Below are positions 16,466 through 23,655 of a DNA stretch of 38,125 nucleotides, one piece after another. Below the pieces are notes generated by a model. It was not told the DNA's origin. It was given only the letters and a program-made list of their open reading frames with translations, and did no database searches. Numbering within the stretch: position 1 is the first letter of the stretch; each line of letters starts with the position of its first letter. Origin of the DNA: Solibacillus silvestris_B (GTDB lineage: Bacteria; Bacillota; Bacilli; Bacillales_A; Planococcaceae); the NCBI RefSeq assembly GCF_051967575.1, contig NZ_JBQCJW010000037.1, forward strand, positions 1 through 38,125, given 5' to 3'. Both the position numbers and the translations under genes were made by a program.

Positions 16466-16568
16466 ATTGCGAACATTTGTTTTTGTTTTCAAGAAAAAAA
16501 TTTTTATACTAGAAACGTTGATATAGATGGATTCAACAGAAAAGGAAAAAAATCAAGCCCTTGTTTGA

Positions 16569-16594
16569 AAAAAAGATTTATTGTAATCTTTTTT
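16569..16594 (+). terminator. Probable terminator after lipM
   Basis: AAAAAAGATT and AATCTTTTTT form a perfect ten-pair stem with a 6-base loop. It is AT-rich, so weaker than usual. Confidence 0.6.
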
Positions 16595-16609
16595 AAGTGA
16601 AATTATATA

Positions 16610-16657
16610 ACCCAACATATAGAATGTTGTTGAACAAATAAGCACAATATATGGTAT
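16610..16657 (+). promoter_or_regulatory. Tandem NrdR-like boxes overlapping the nrdJ promoter
   Basis: Compared with the NrdR consensus ACACWATATNTWGTGT, 16642-16657 matches 13 of 16 positions and 16610-16625 about 12 of 16. Their starts are 32 bases apart, three helical turns, which is the usual arrangement of NrdR box pairs. A possible promoter (TTGAAC 16630-16635, TATAAG 16655-16660, long 19-base spacer) is covered by the second box, consistent with repression by NrdR. Inference from pattern and context. Confidence 0.6.
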
Positions 16658-16728
16658 AAGTTGTGTTTAATTTACATTCGTGAAGGGAACCTTAAAATTA
16701 TTAAATTATTCAAAGGGGGGCTTACGCG

Positions 16729-18159
16729 GTGGCAAGTGTTTTAGAACAATCCATCCAAGTCAATCAATTAAATCAAGATATTGAGCAATTTCCTCAAGTG
16801 CATCCGATAACACCGGATATGCATATTACGCATAAAGGTGTATCTCGTCTTGTAATGATTGACCGTTATTCTTTTAAAGATACGGAAAAGAAAACATTGA
16901 AACCGGGGGATTTTGTCGTTCTGACAGTGAAACAAGATCCTAAATTCCCGGCGCGCGGACTTGGAACTATTCAATCAATTCACCAGGAGAAGAAGACGGC
17001 ACTCATTCAAATCGAAGAAGATTACCGTCATGTTTTGGAAGGCGAAGAGCAAACGACGGGTATTATCGAACGCTCATTGGATATTATTGAAAAGCCGCTC
17101 GAAATTTTTTATGAGCAAATTGCGAAACGGAATGCGACAGGCTTGGCTTCAGTTGAAAAAACAGAAGAAAAGCGCAAAGAATGGTTCGGGAAATTTTACG
17201 AAGAGCTTGTGTCGATGAACTTTATCCCTGCTGGCCGTGTTATTTACGGGGCAGGTTCAGAAACAGAAGTAACATTTTTTAACTGTTATGTTATGCCATT
17301 TGTTGCCGATTCCCGTGAAGGCATCAGTGATCACCGCAAGCAAGTAATGGAAATTATGAGCCGCGGCGGTGGGGTTGGTACGAACGGTTCGACACTTCGC
17401 CCGCGTAACACACTGGCGCGCGGTGTCAACGGTAAGTCAAGCGGGTCTGTAAGCTGGCTTGATGATATTGCCAAGCTGACACATCTTGTTGAGCAAGGTG
17501 GAAGTCGCAGGGGCGCTCAAATGATCATGCTGGCAGATTGGCATCCGGACATTGTGGAGTTTATCATTTCAAAAATGCAAAACCCGCGTATTCTGCGTTA
17601 TTTGATCGAAAATACAGAAGATGAATCAATTATCCGCTTAGCAAAAGAAAAATTAAAATTCAAGCCTTTAACACAGCAGGAAGATGCAATGTATCAAGGC
17701 ATTGTGAACTATAAAAATATTGAAGGTTTTGGCGGTTTTAACGAAGCGATTATTCGTGATGCTGAAACGAAGCTGCGTGATGGCGGGACGTATTCAGTCC
17801 ATAATCCGGATTTTTTAACAGGGGCAAACATTTCGGTTACATTAACGAAAGAGTTTATGGATGCTGTAGAAAACGATGAGGAGTTTCCGTTGCGTTTCCC
17901 GGACGTAGCAAACTATACGCCAGAGCAAATGAAAGATTACAACGAAAAATGGCATGAAGTTGGCGATGTTCGCGAATGGGAGAAACTTGGTTACCCAGTG
18001 CGTACATATCGCACAATCAAAGCAAAAGAACTGTGGAATTTAATCAATGTCTGCGCAACATATGCAGCAGAACCGGGGATTTTCTTCATTGATAACGCAA
18101 ACGACATGACAAACGCAAAAGCGTACGGTCAGAAAGTTGTTGCGACAAATCCGTGTGGT
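16729..18159 (+). CDS. nrdJ: Class II (B12-dependent) ribonucleotide reductase, exon 1
   Basis: Adenosylcobalamin-dependent reductase making deoxyribonucleotides. Exon 1 encodes residues 1-477 of a spliced 855-residue protein. It carries the first redox Cys (FFNCYVM), the class II motif EQGGSRRGAQMIML followed by DWHPD, and ends with TNPCG, where Cys476 matches the radical Cys408 of the L. leichmannii enzyme. GTG 16729 has AAGGGGGG eight bases upstream. The unspliced frame would run 10 codons into intron 1 and stop at 18190-18192. The gene continues in two more exons (18438-18953 and 19245-19865), both joined in phase 0. Probably a single-gene transcript behind NrdR-like boxes. Confidence 0.93.
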
Positions 18160-18437
18160 GGAGTTCGCCTCACGTTAAACATCGCGGGATGAAGCGGGAA
18201 GGCTGAAAAGTAATTATAAAAAAGATTTCTTTGATAATTCGCTAATCCGAACCGAAGACGAATTGTAAAATTTTCGTCAGGGGCAACGCATAGATAGTGA
18301 ACCTCATCATTTGAGAATATAATCTATCCACGAGACCGCGACATTGCAACTTGCAATGAAAATGTATGCTGAACTTGCACGAATAACAAGTGTAAGAACT
18401 ATAGGATAAAAAGCCTATAGGGTAACATAAATTACTG
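18160..18437 (+). ncRNA. Group I intron 1 of nrdJ (278 nt, no internal ORF)
   Basis: Starts right after exon base U18159 and ends in G18437, as group I introns do. P1: exon CGTGTGGT (18152-18159) with guide GCCTCACG (18167-18174), including the diagnostic U-G at the splice site and one U-U mismatch. P10: GTTC (18163-18166) with exon 2 GAAC (18438-18441). P3: TCGCGG (18182-18187) with CCGCGA (18336-18341). P6: GACGAA/TTCGTC. P7: GCATA (18288-18292) with TATGC (18365-18369). P7.1: GATAG/CTATC enclosing CTCA/TGAG. P8: CATTGC/GCAATG. P9: CTTGCAC/GTGTAAG. P9.1: CTATAGG/CCTATAG. The P7.1 extension resembles subgroup IA. Removal restores NPCG-EQPLAPYSVCNL in frame. Confidence 0.9.
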
Positions 18438-18953
18438 GAACAACCCCTCGCACCATATTCCGTTTGTAACTTGGCTGCTGTTAACTTGGCGAAGTTTGCA
18501 AACAAAGAAACGAAAACAGTTGATTTTGAGGCGTTACGCAAAACGGTAAAAGTTGGCGTACGGATGCAGGATAATGTGATCGATGCAACACCGTACTTCC
18601 TGGAAGAAAACAAAAAGCAGGCACTTGGTGAACGCCGAGTTGGTCTTGGTGTAATGGGTCTTGCTGATCTGTTGATCTACTGTGAAAAAGAATACGGTTC
18701 TGAAGAAGGCAATGCACTTGTCGATGAAATCTTCAGGACAATTGCGGTTGCTGCTTATGAAGAGTCAGTTGAACTGGCAACAGAGCGCGGCAGCTTTCCA
18801 TTCCTTGAAGGACAAACAGAAACTGAAACAGCACGTCTTCGTGAAGCATTCATTAACACAGGCTTCATGAAAAAAATGCCACAGCATATTCGCGAAAATA
18901 TTGTGGCAAACGGTATTCGTAACTCGCATTTATTGACGGTTGCACCTACGGGT
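18438..18953 (+). CDS. nrdJ: Class II ribonucleotide reductase, exon 2
   Basis: Exon 2 supplies residues 478-649 of spliced NrdJ (172 codons, phase 0 at both ends). It begins EQPLAPYSVCNLAAVNLAKF. Glu478 and Cys487 lie two and eleven residues after Cys476, the same spacing as Cys408, Glu410 and Cys419 in the L. leichmannii enzyme, so these are the catalytic Glu and second redox Cys. The middle contains GERRVGLGVMGLADLL, typical of reductase barrels, and the exon ends NSHLLTVAPTG. It has no start codon or ribosome binding site of its own; the TTG at 18471 that would open a separate frame lies inside a conserved block. Without splicing, reading runs into intron 2 and stops at 18990-18992. Confidence 0.92.
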
Positions 18954-19244
18954 AAACAAGTTGCCCCGTACATTTGTAAAAATGTAGCGTAAACTTGGCT
19001 ATATGCGGGAAACCCTGGCGTATCTTTTACTACCTAGCTTTGCCAGCAACATAAAGGTAAAAATGTAAAAGTGTTGATAAGAAATTATCTACCAGACAAT
19101 CCGCAGGGAAGTCGTGGCTGACCCCCCAACGACTACACGCCGAGCACCATTAAAAATGGTTGATGATATAGTCTGACCCATATGGCGACATATGGAGCGG
19201 GTGATAATAGTCCCGCCCTCTAAAATTAGAGAGTAACAAAAGTG
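18954..19244 (+). ncRNA. Group I intron 2 of nrdJ (291 nt, no internal ORF)
   Basis: Follows exon base U18953 and ends in G19244. P1: exon TACGGGT (18947-18953) with GCCCCGTA (18963-18970), one bulged C and a U-G at the splice site. P2: ACATTT/AAATGT with a GTAA loop (18970-18985). P3: CTTGGC (18994-18999) with GCCGAG (19139-19144). P4: TGCGG (19004-19008) with CCGCA (19101-19105), in the classical GCGGGAAACCC and AATCCGCAGGGAAG contexts. P7: GACTA (19131-19135) with TAGTC (19169-19173), in the canonical GATATAGTC element. P8: ACCAT/ATGGT. P9: CCATATG/CATATGG with a GCGA loop. Two more 3' hairpins: GCGGG/CCCGC and CTCTAA/TTAGAG. No P7.1 insert. Confidence 0.95.
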
Positions 19245-19865
19245 AGTACAGGTACAATGGTCGGAGTTGCGACAGGGCTTGAACCTTACTTCAGCTTCAC
19301 TTACTACCGTTCAGGTCGTTTAGGGAAGTTTATTGAAGTAAAAGCCGAGATCGTGAAAGAGTATTTAGATGCGAACCCGGGGGTGGATGAAGATAATTTA
19401 CCGGACTGGTTTAAATCATCAATGGAGCTTTCTGCTGAAGCACATGCAGATGTTCAATGCATCATTCAAAACTGGATTGATTCTTCAATTTCGAAAACAG
19501 TAAATGCGCCAAAAGGCTATGGGGTAGAGCAAGTACAAAAAGTGTACGAGCGTCTATACCGCGGAGGTGCTAAAGGCGGTACAGTGTATGTCGATGGATC
19601 TCGCGATACACAAGTACTGACGCTTAAAGCGGAAGAATCGAATACAGATGAGCAATTGGAGTTTGAGGAATTAAAACAAACGGAAGAACAAGTAAAACGT
19701 CAAGTTGTGTTAGTGGATACAATTAAACCGTTAACAGATACAGACGTAACAATTGGTTCTGAAGTTGGCAATACATGCCCGGTTTGCCGACAAGGTACGG
19801 TAGAGGAAATGGGCGGCTGCAACACATGTACAAACTGTGGCGCGCAGCTGAAATGCGGTTTATAA
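19245..19865 (+). CDS. nrdJ: Class II ribonucleotide reductase, exon 3
   Basis: Exon 3 gives residues 650-855 of spliced NrdJ. It opens with STGTMVGVATGLEPYF, the second half of the conserved APTG-STGT phosphate-binding loop. A more divergent linker follows, and the end is CPVCRQGTVEEMGGCNTCTNCGAQLKCGL-like: three CxxC-type pairs (CPVC, CNTC, TNCG) near the C terminus. These resemble the zinc-ribbon or shuttle Cys of long class II enzymes that relay electrons from thioredoxin to the active site. There is no ribosome binding site before 19245, so the segment is only expressed after splicing of intron 2. A terminator follows directly. Confidence 0.92.
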   Translation, partial: STGTMVGVATGLEPYFSFTYYRSGRLGKFIEVKAEIVKEYLDANPGVDEDNLPDWFKSSMELSAEAHADVQCIIQNWIDSSISKTVNAPKGYGVEQVQKVYERLYRGGAKGGTVYVDGSRDTQVLTLKAEESNTDEQLEFEELKQTEEQVKRQVVLVDTIKPLTDTDVTIGSEVGNTCPVCRQGTVEEMGGCNTCTNCGAQLKCGL

Positions 19866-19873
19866 ACTAAAGC

Positions 19874-19910
19874 AAACGCAACTCATAGTATATGGGTTGC
19901 GTTTTTGTAT
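19874..19910 (+). terminator. Intrinsic terminator of nrdJ
   Basis: AAACGCAAC pairs perfectly with GTTGCGTTT, followed by a T-rich tail. Confidence 0.9.
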
Positions 19911-20007
19911 TTCAGCAAATGGATAATTTTGTTACAATCATACATAAAGCCTTCCTGGTTGTTTAAAGGATTGTAGGTATTCATTAAAAGAGAGAGGGAG
20001 TGGGACG

Positions 20008-21078
20008 ATGTTTTTCTTAACACGCGAACTGCAGGAAGAATTCAACGCAGCTTCTATATATCCATTTGAAGAAGAGGAAGTTGATGCTGAATTTAAAGAA
20101 ATTTTATATGAGCAACTTGCCGAGTACATCGATATAGTGCCGCATACATTTCGCCAGGAAATTATCGAGCGGATTTTATTTCAAAATAACGCCTTAATGG
20201 CTGAATTTGAAAAGTGGAGCAATGGGATAATTGCACATTTCACAACGAATGGAAATGCTGTTTATGAGATGCGTGAAGCAATTGTCGAATGTTTCCATCC
20301 GTCTGCACAGCATGTATTCCAACAGTCGCTCCATGATGGCAAAATTCTGAATGCTGAGCAACAAGGAAATGAATTCACGCTTCTATTGGACATGAGCGGC
20401 GGGTTTACAGTAGAGTCTATCGTGCAGCTTGTTTTTCATAGTGCACAAACAGAGGGAGAGCTCGAAGGATATTACATATATGATGAACTAGTAAAAAATG
20501 AAGAAGGGTTTGCATTGCGTGTTTTATCCAGTTTTGGCAGCCGGTTTGCGGAATGGACGATTTTCTTTAAAGATGTCATGGCAAATTGCCTGTATCGCCC
20601 TTCTGTTTATATTGAACGAGGAACAATCGCTACATGGAGTGAATATGCTGCTGCGCTAAACAAGGATGACAAATACTATATAGTAAACAATAGTCGCTTT
20701 ATGGGGATTGATTTGGCTAGCCTGTCGCAAACGGACAGAGGGATTTTCGCTGATGGTGTATTGCTTGGCGATACATATGAGGAGGCAAGAGAGCGGATTT
20801 ATTGCGCTACTTATGAAGATCCATATGCTCATTTAAGTGAGCCTATTCCGGCAGATGAGCTGTTGTTTGCTATGTTTGATTCAGATCAGAACATGCGGGT
20901 GCGTGCCTTCAATACAATATTTGCACGTGGGGAAGAGGTAGCATATATCGCGAATGCTGCGCTGCGTAAGGCTGATGTAAACGAAGAGGAAAATATGTAT
21001 TTCTGCATTATAGCAAACCATTTCAATCAGCTTGGTTGCTTAGAGTATGATATGAAACTGAAATGGCTTAGTGATTGA
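20008..21078 (+). CDS. DUF4085-like protein of unknown function
   Basis: A 356-residue acidic cytoplasmic protein with no membrane segment or signal peptide. The central stretch SLHDGKI, EFTLLLDMSGGFT, GYYIYDELV and FALRVLSSFGSRFAEWTIFFKDV resembles the DUF4085 family of Bacillales, in which SLHD, GGF and a Y-DE-Y block recur. The C-terminal part (DQNMRVRAFNTIF through MYFCIIANHFNQLGCLEYDM) looks helical. No catalytic motif is recognisable and I assign no function. AGAGAGGGAGTGGG lies just upstream of the ATG. The gene is transcribed alone after the nrdJ terminator; family assignment is from memory of motif order. Confidence 0.65.
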   Translation: MFFLTRELQEEFNAASIYPFEEEEVDAEFKEILYEQLAEYIDIVPHTFRQEIIERILFQNNALMAEFEKWSNGIIAHFTTNGNAVYEMREAIVECFHPSAQHVFQQSLHDGKILNAEQQGNEFTLLLDMSGGFTVESIVQLVFHSAQTEGELEGYYIYDELVKNEEGFALRVLSSFGSRFAEWTIFFKDVMANCLYRPSVYIERGTIATWSEYAAALNKDDKYYIVNNSRFMGIDLASLSQTDRGIFADGVLLGDTYEEARERIYCATYEDPYAHLSEPIPADELLFAMFDSDQNMRVRAFNTIFARGEEVAYIANAALRKADVNEEENMYFCIIANHFNQLGCLEYDMKLKWLSD

Positions 21079-21109
21079 GAGGAGCACTGTTCAGCATGGG
21101 CGAATATTT

Positions 21110-21139
21110 TTTACTGTCCTTTTGCATTCCTGCTATAAT
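21110..21139 (+). promoter_or_regulatory. SigA-like promoter upstream of a decayed gene
   Basis: TTTACT (21110-21115), an 18-base spacer and a perfect TATAAT (21134-21139). It lies about 50 bases before the ATG of the degraded reading frame at 21188. Confidence 0.5.
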
Positions 21140-21187
21140 TGTTTATGGAAATAGTCTTGATTTTTAAGTGTGAAACGGAGTGTTGTT

Positions 21188-21418
21188 ATGTACCAATTAG
21201 TTAACGACAAACGTGTCTTTTAGGGAACGAATGCCAATGTCAGTGATTAGAGGAAAACACTTACTAGTGGAAGGTGGAGCAGTCTGTCTTACAGTGGTTG
21301 ATGTAAAATCATAAAATAAATCGTGGTCCGGATCAAAAGATGCAATAAGCTTTTGTGAAGCAGGAACTAGAAGTAATCGTTTTGCAGAACAAGACGGTGA
21401 ATTTGTCACTATCCTTTA
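21188..21418 (+). pseudogene. Remnant of a small gene with several frame breaks
   Basis: ATG 21188 (MYQLVNDKRVF, then stop) has GGAG upstream and a promoter. Two more protein-like stretches lie in other frames: FRERMPMSVIRGKHLLVEGG followed by AVCLTVVDV (to about 21314), and SFCEAGTRSNRFAEQDGEFV (to 21418). Joined they would make a protein of about 70 residues. I do not recognise the family. The open minus-strand frame over the same bases has no ribosome binding site and is more likely a shadow. Confidence 0.4.
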
Positions 21419-21502
21419 AAAGCCTGAAACTATCTTGTTAGGTAGGAAAACGAAACGGAACCCTTTCTTCAGATGAAATCATTCATCTTGGAGGAAGATA
21501 CG

Positions 21503-21820
21503 TTGAGCAGAATAACTGAAAATACAGCTTTTCAATGCGAAAATTGCCATGCGCAAGTTGAGTCATTAACAAACGGGAGCTTTAGAAATCATTGTCCATC
21601 TTGTTTATATTCAAAGCATTTGGACAATCTTCCTGGCGACCGATTGAGTAATTGCCAAGGCTTAATGAAACCGATAAGGCTTGATTATTCCGGAAAGAAA
21701 GGGTATCAAGTTGTACATGAGTGTGTTGCTTGCGGAAAAATACAGCGTAATAAAATTGCAGTAAATTCAATACAGGAAGATGATGTTATAACATTTATGG
21801 CATCAAATATGCACCGTTAG
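21503..21820 (+). CDS. RNHCP domain-containing protein
   Basis: A 105-residue Cys-rich protein with the name-giving RNHCP motif (SFRNHCPSCLYSKH) preceded by FQCENCHAQV and followed by HECVACGKIQRNKI. Three CxxC pairs suggest a zinc-ribbon-like fold, possibly nucleic-acid binding; function is not established. TTG 21503 is chosen because GGAGGA (21490-21495) is seven bases away, whereas the in-frame ATG at 21473 lies before that site. It is surrounded by decayed genes. Confidence 0.85.
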   Translation: MSRITENTAFQCENCHAQVESLTNGSFRNHCPSCLYSKHLDNLPGDRLSNCQGLMKPIRLDYSGKKGYQVVHECVACGKIQRNKIAVNSIQEDDVITFMASNMHR

Positions 21821-21830
21821 ATTATTTCCA

Positions 21831-21870
21831 CCCCTTTTAAACACAAAATTAAGAGGGGTATTTTTATTTT
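21831..21870 (+). terminator. Probable terminator of the RNHCP gene
   Basis: CCCCT pairs with AGGGG, with inner TTAA/TTAA, followed by TATTTTTATTTT. The stem is short. Confidence 0.6.
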
Positions 21871-21945
21871 CTTATGAAATAAATTCTATGAAAATATATT
21901 CAAAAAATGGATTGCTATACAACGAGAGCGGAGGAGGGCATATTT

Positions 21946-22190
21946 ATGCAATTAACTGATCCCGCGACATTAACGGGTTGGATCCAGCCGCATATAGTTG
22001 GAACTCCACACTTACAGAGCCAAGCGGGGAATCGATTTTTGACGAAGAAGCAGCTCGACTCGTAGCCAATAAGAAAGTATTGGATGTTGGGTACGGGCAA
22101 CTGTTTGACATTTTACTCTATATTGCTTCGACGAGAATTCAATGCTTTTTCGAAAATAAAAGGAAAAACTCCCTTAAAACTTCAGACTAA
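21946..22190 (+). pseudogene. Truncated, frameshifted SAM-dependent methyltransferase
   Basis: ATG 21946 (with GGAGGAGGG upstream) opens MQLTDPATLTG, but the recognisable methyltransferase sequence continues in another frame from about 21978: LDPAAYSWNSTLTEPSGE, FDEEAARLV and KVLDVGYGQ, which corresponds to motif I (usually VLDVGCGxG). The frame then diverges to a non-homologous tail and stops at 22188-22190. All motifs after motif I are missing, so the gene is a 5' remnant with one frameshift near 21975. A separate intact methyltransferase exists at 37303. Confidence 0.7.
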
Positions 22191-22288
22191 TTACCGATAG
22201 GAAATGATTGTACAATAATTTATCATTGGAAGGTAGTTTAAAACTATCAGGTATATCCTGCAAATATATTGAATGATAGGTGGAAAAC

Positions 22289-23230
22289 ATGAATTATCAA
22301 GTATTATTGTATTATCATTACACAACGATTGAAGATCCAGCCGCTTTTTCGGCAGAGCATTTAGCTGCTTGCAAGGAGATTGGATTAAAAGGCCGTATTT
22401 TAGTGGCGCATGAAGGGATTAATGGTACTGTATCCGGGACGATCGAGCAAACTAAAGCTTATATCGAGATGATGGAAGCACATCCATTGTTTGAGGGGAT
22501 CGTATTCAAAATCGATGAAGCGGAAGACCATACATTCAAGAAAATGCATGTTCGGCCACGTCCTGAGCTTGTAAATTTAGGGCTTGAAGAAGATGTGAAT
22601 CCGCATGAATTAACAGGCCGCTATTTATCGCCGGAGCAATTCCTGGCAGAAATGCAAGATGAAAATACAGTCGTATTAGATGTGCGTAACACATATGAGT
22701 ATGATGTCGGCCATTTCCGTGGTGCGATTCGTCCTGAAGTGAAAAACTTCCGTGATACACCGCAATGGGTACGCGAAAACCGCGAGTTATTCGAAGGCAA
22801 AAATGTTCTGACATATTGCACTGGCGGGATTCGCTGCGAAAAATTTTCAGGCTGGATGAAGCGTGAAGGTTTTGGCGATGTTGGACAATTACATGGCGGT
22901 GTTGCAACATACGGAAAAGACCCTGTCGCAAAAGGCCAGCTTTGGGATGGGCAAATGTATGTGTTTGATGAGCGTCTTACAGTGCCGATCAACCAGGTTG
23001 AGCATGTTATCGTCGGGCGTGACCATTATGATGGCACACCATGTGAACGTTATATTAATTGTGCAAACCCAGAGTGCAATGCCCAAATTATAGCATCCGA
23101 GGAAAATGAAGTGAAGCATTTAGGCGGCTGTACAATCGAATGTACGAAACATGAACGAAATCGTTACATCGTTCGTCACAGCATGACAGAAGAGCAAGTT
23201 CAGCAAGCGATCCAATTATTAGAAGCTTAA
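22289..23230 (+). CDS. trhO: TrhO, tRNA uridine(34) hydroxylase (rhodanese-related, UPF0176)
   Basis: Oxygen-dependent enzyme that makes 5-hydroxyuridine at wobble position 34 of tRNAs. The 313 residues match the family: an N-terminal ferredoxin-like domain (YYHYTTIEDP, AHEGINGTVSG), a central rhodanese domain (VVLDVRNTYEYDVGHF) with the active-site Cys177 in TYCTGGIRCEKF, and a C-terminal Cys-rich end (CANPECNAQ, GGCTIECTKHER). ATG 22289 is chosen because AGGTGG lies just upstream; the ATG at 22280 would overlap it. Single-gene unit ended by a strong terminator. Confidence 0.93.
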   Translation: MNYQVLLYYHYTTIEDPAAFSAEHLAACKEIGLKGRILVAHEGINGTVSGTIEQTKAYIEMMEAHPLFEGIVFKIDEAEDHTFKKMHVRPRPELVNLGLEEDVNPHELTGRYLSPEQFLAEMQDENTVVLDVRNTYEYDVGHFRGAIRPEVKNFRDTPQWVRENRELFEGKNVLTYCTGGIRCEKFSGWMKREGFGDVGQLHGGVATYGKDPVAKGQLWDGQMYVFDERLTVPINQVEHVIVGRDHYDGTPCERYINCANPECNAQIIASEENEVKHLGGCTIECTKHERNRYIVRHSMTEEQVQQAIQLLEA

Positions 23231-23243
23231 TCTATTTAAAATG

Positions 23244-23282
23244 GTGCATTCCTATTTATCGGGAATGCACTTTTCATTTTTG
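23244..23282 (+). terminator. Intrinsic terminator of trhO
   Basis: GTGCATTCC pairs perfectly with GGAATGCAC, followed by TTTTCATTTTT. Confidence 0.9.
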
Positions 23283-23299
23283 TAAACAATTACGTGTTG

Positions 23300-23316
23300 T
23301 GTAAATGGAATGTAAA
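23300..23316 (-). promoter_or_regulatory. Inverted Pho-box-like repeats
   Basis: TGTAAA occurs at 23300-23305 and 23311-23316, exactly 11 bases apart; read on the minus strand these are TTTACA repeats with PhoP-box spacing. A third TGTAAA lies at 23281. They face away from pstS, some 250 bases from the main Pho box. The sequence between (23317-23558) is AT-rich with no gene that I can support. Confidence 0.4.
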
Positions 23317-23558
23317 CGAATTTTCCGGAAATTTCATCATATAACCGGGATTGTTGGATTTTACCAAAAAAATTGACAGCGATGAACATAAATTGGACAT
23401 ATTTCAACTATTCAATGTGCAGTTATTTCAATTCAAAAATTAAAATTCCCCGTTTTTTCATATAAAACTCTTAAATATTTACAAAACTCCCTCTGTCGTT
23501 TTAAATTTTCTGAATTTATTTATAAGTTTTACACGAATATTGAACTCGGCCTTCACAA

Positions 23559-23597
23559 TTTACATAAGGTTTACAAGTTTCATACATGCCATTAATT
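23559..23597 (+). promoter_or_regulatory. Pho box (PhoP binding repeats) of the pst operon
   Basis: Four hexamers with strict 11-base period: TTTACA (23559), TTTACA (23570), CATACA (23581) and TTAATT (23592). This matches the B. subtilis PhoP consensus TT(A/C/T)A(C/T)A direct repeats. A possible -10 (CATATA, 23618-23623) follows about 20 bases later. Phosphate-starvation induction of pst by PhoP is established in B. subtilis and inferred here. Confidence 0.75.
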
Positions 23598-23655
23598 TTG
23601 TGAATGTATTGTTAAACCATATAGAAAAACATTCATATTGATGGGGGATTGAAGT

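Noticed and set aside
16466..16728. Cobalamin riboswitch upstream of the B12-dependent reductase
   Set aside because: No B12 box or multi-stem leader is visible; only a terminator, NrdR-like boxes and a promoter.
18160..18437. P7 of intron 1 as GATAG/CTATC
   Set aside because: That pairing is better placed as P7.1. GCATA/TATGC gives the correct order P7, P3, P8, P7 with the CCGCGA strand of P3 and the CATTGC hairpin as P8.
18242..18613. Minus-strand 123-residue open frame over intron 1 and exon 2
   Set aside because: No ribosome binding site, no recognisable domain, and it crosses the intron-exon boundary of a real gene.
18160..19244. nrdJ as a true pseudogene with two insertions or frameshifts
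   Set aside because: Both insertions lie in phase 0, have U/G splice boundaries and fold as group I introns; the joined exons give an uninterrupted enzyme with all catalytic residues.
21096..21167. 23-residue hydrophobic ORF (MGEYFLLSFCIPAIIVYG)
   Set aside because: It overlaps the TTTACT/TATAAT promoter, and the GAGGAG upstream is too far away (about 12 bases).
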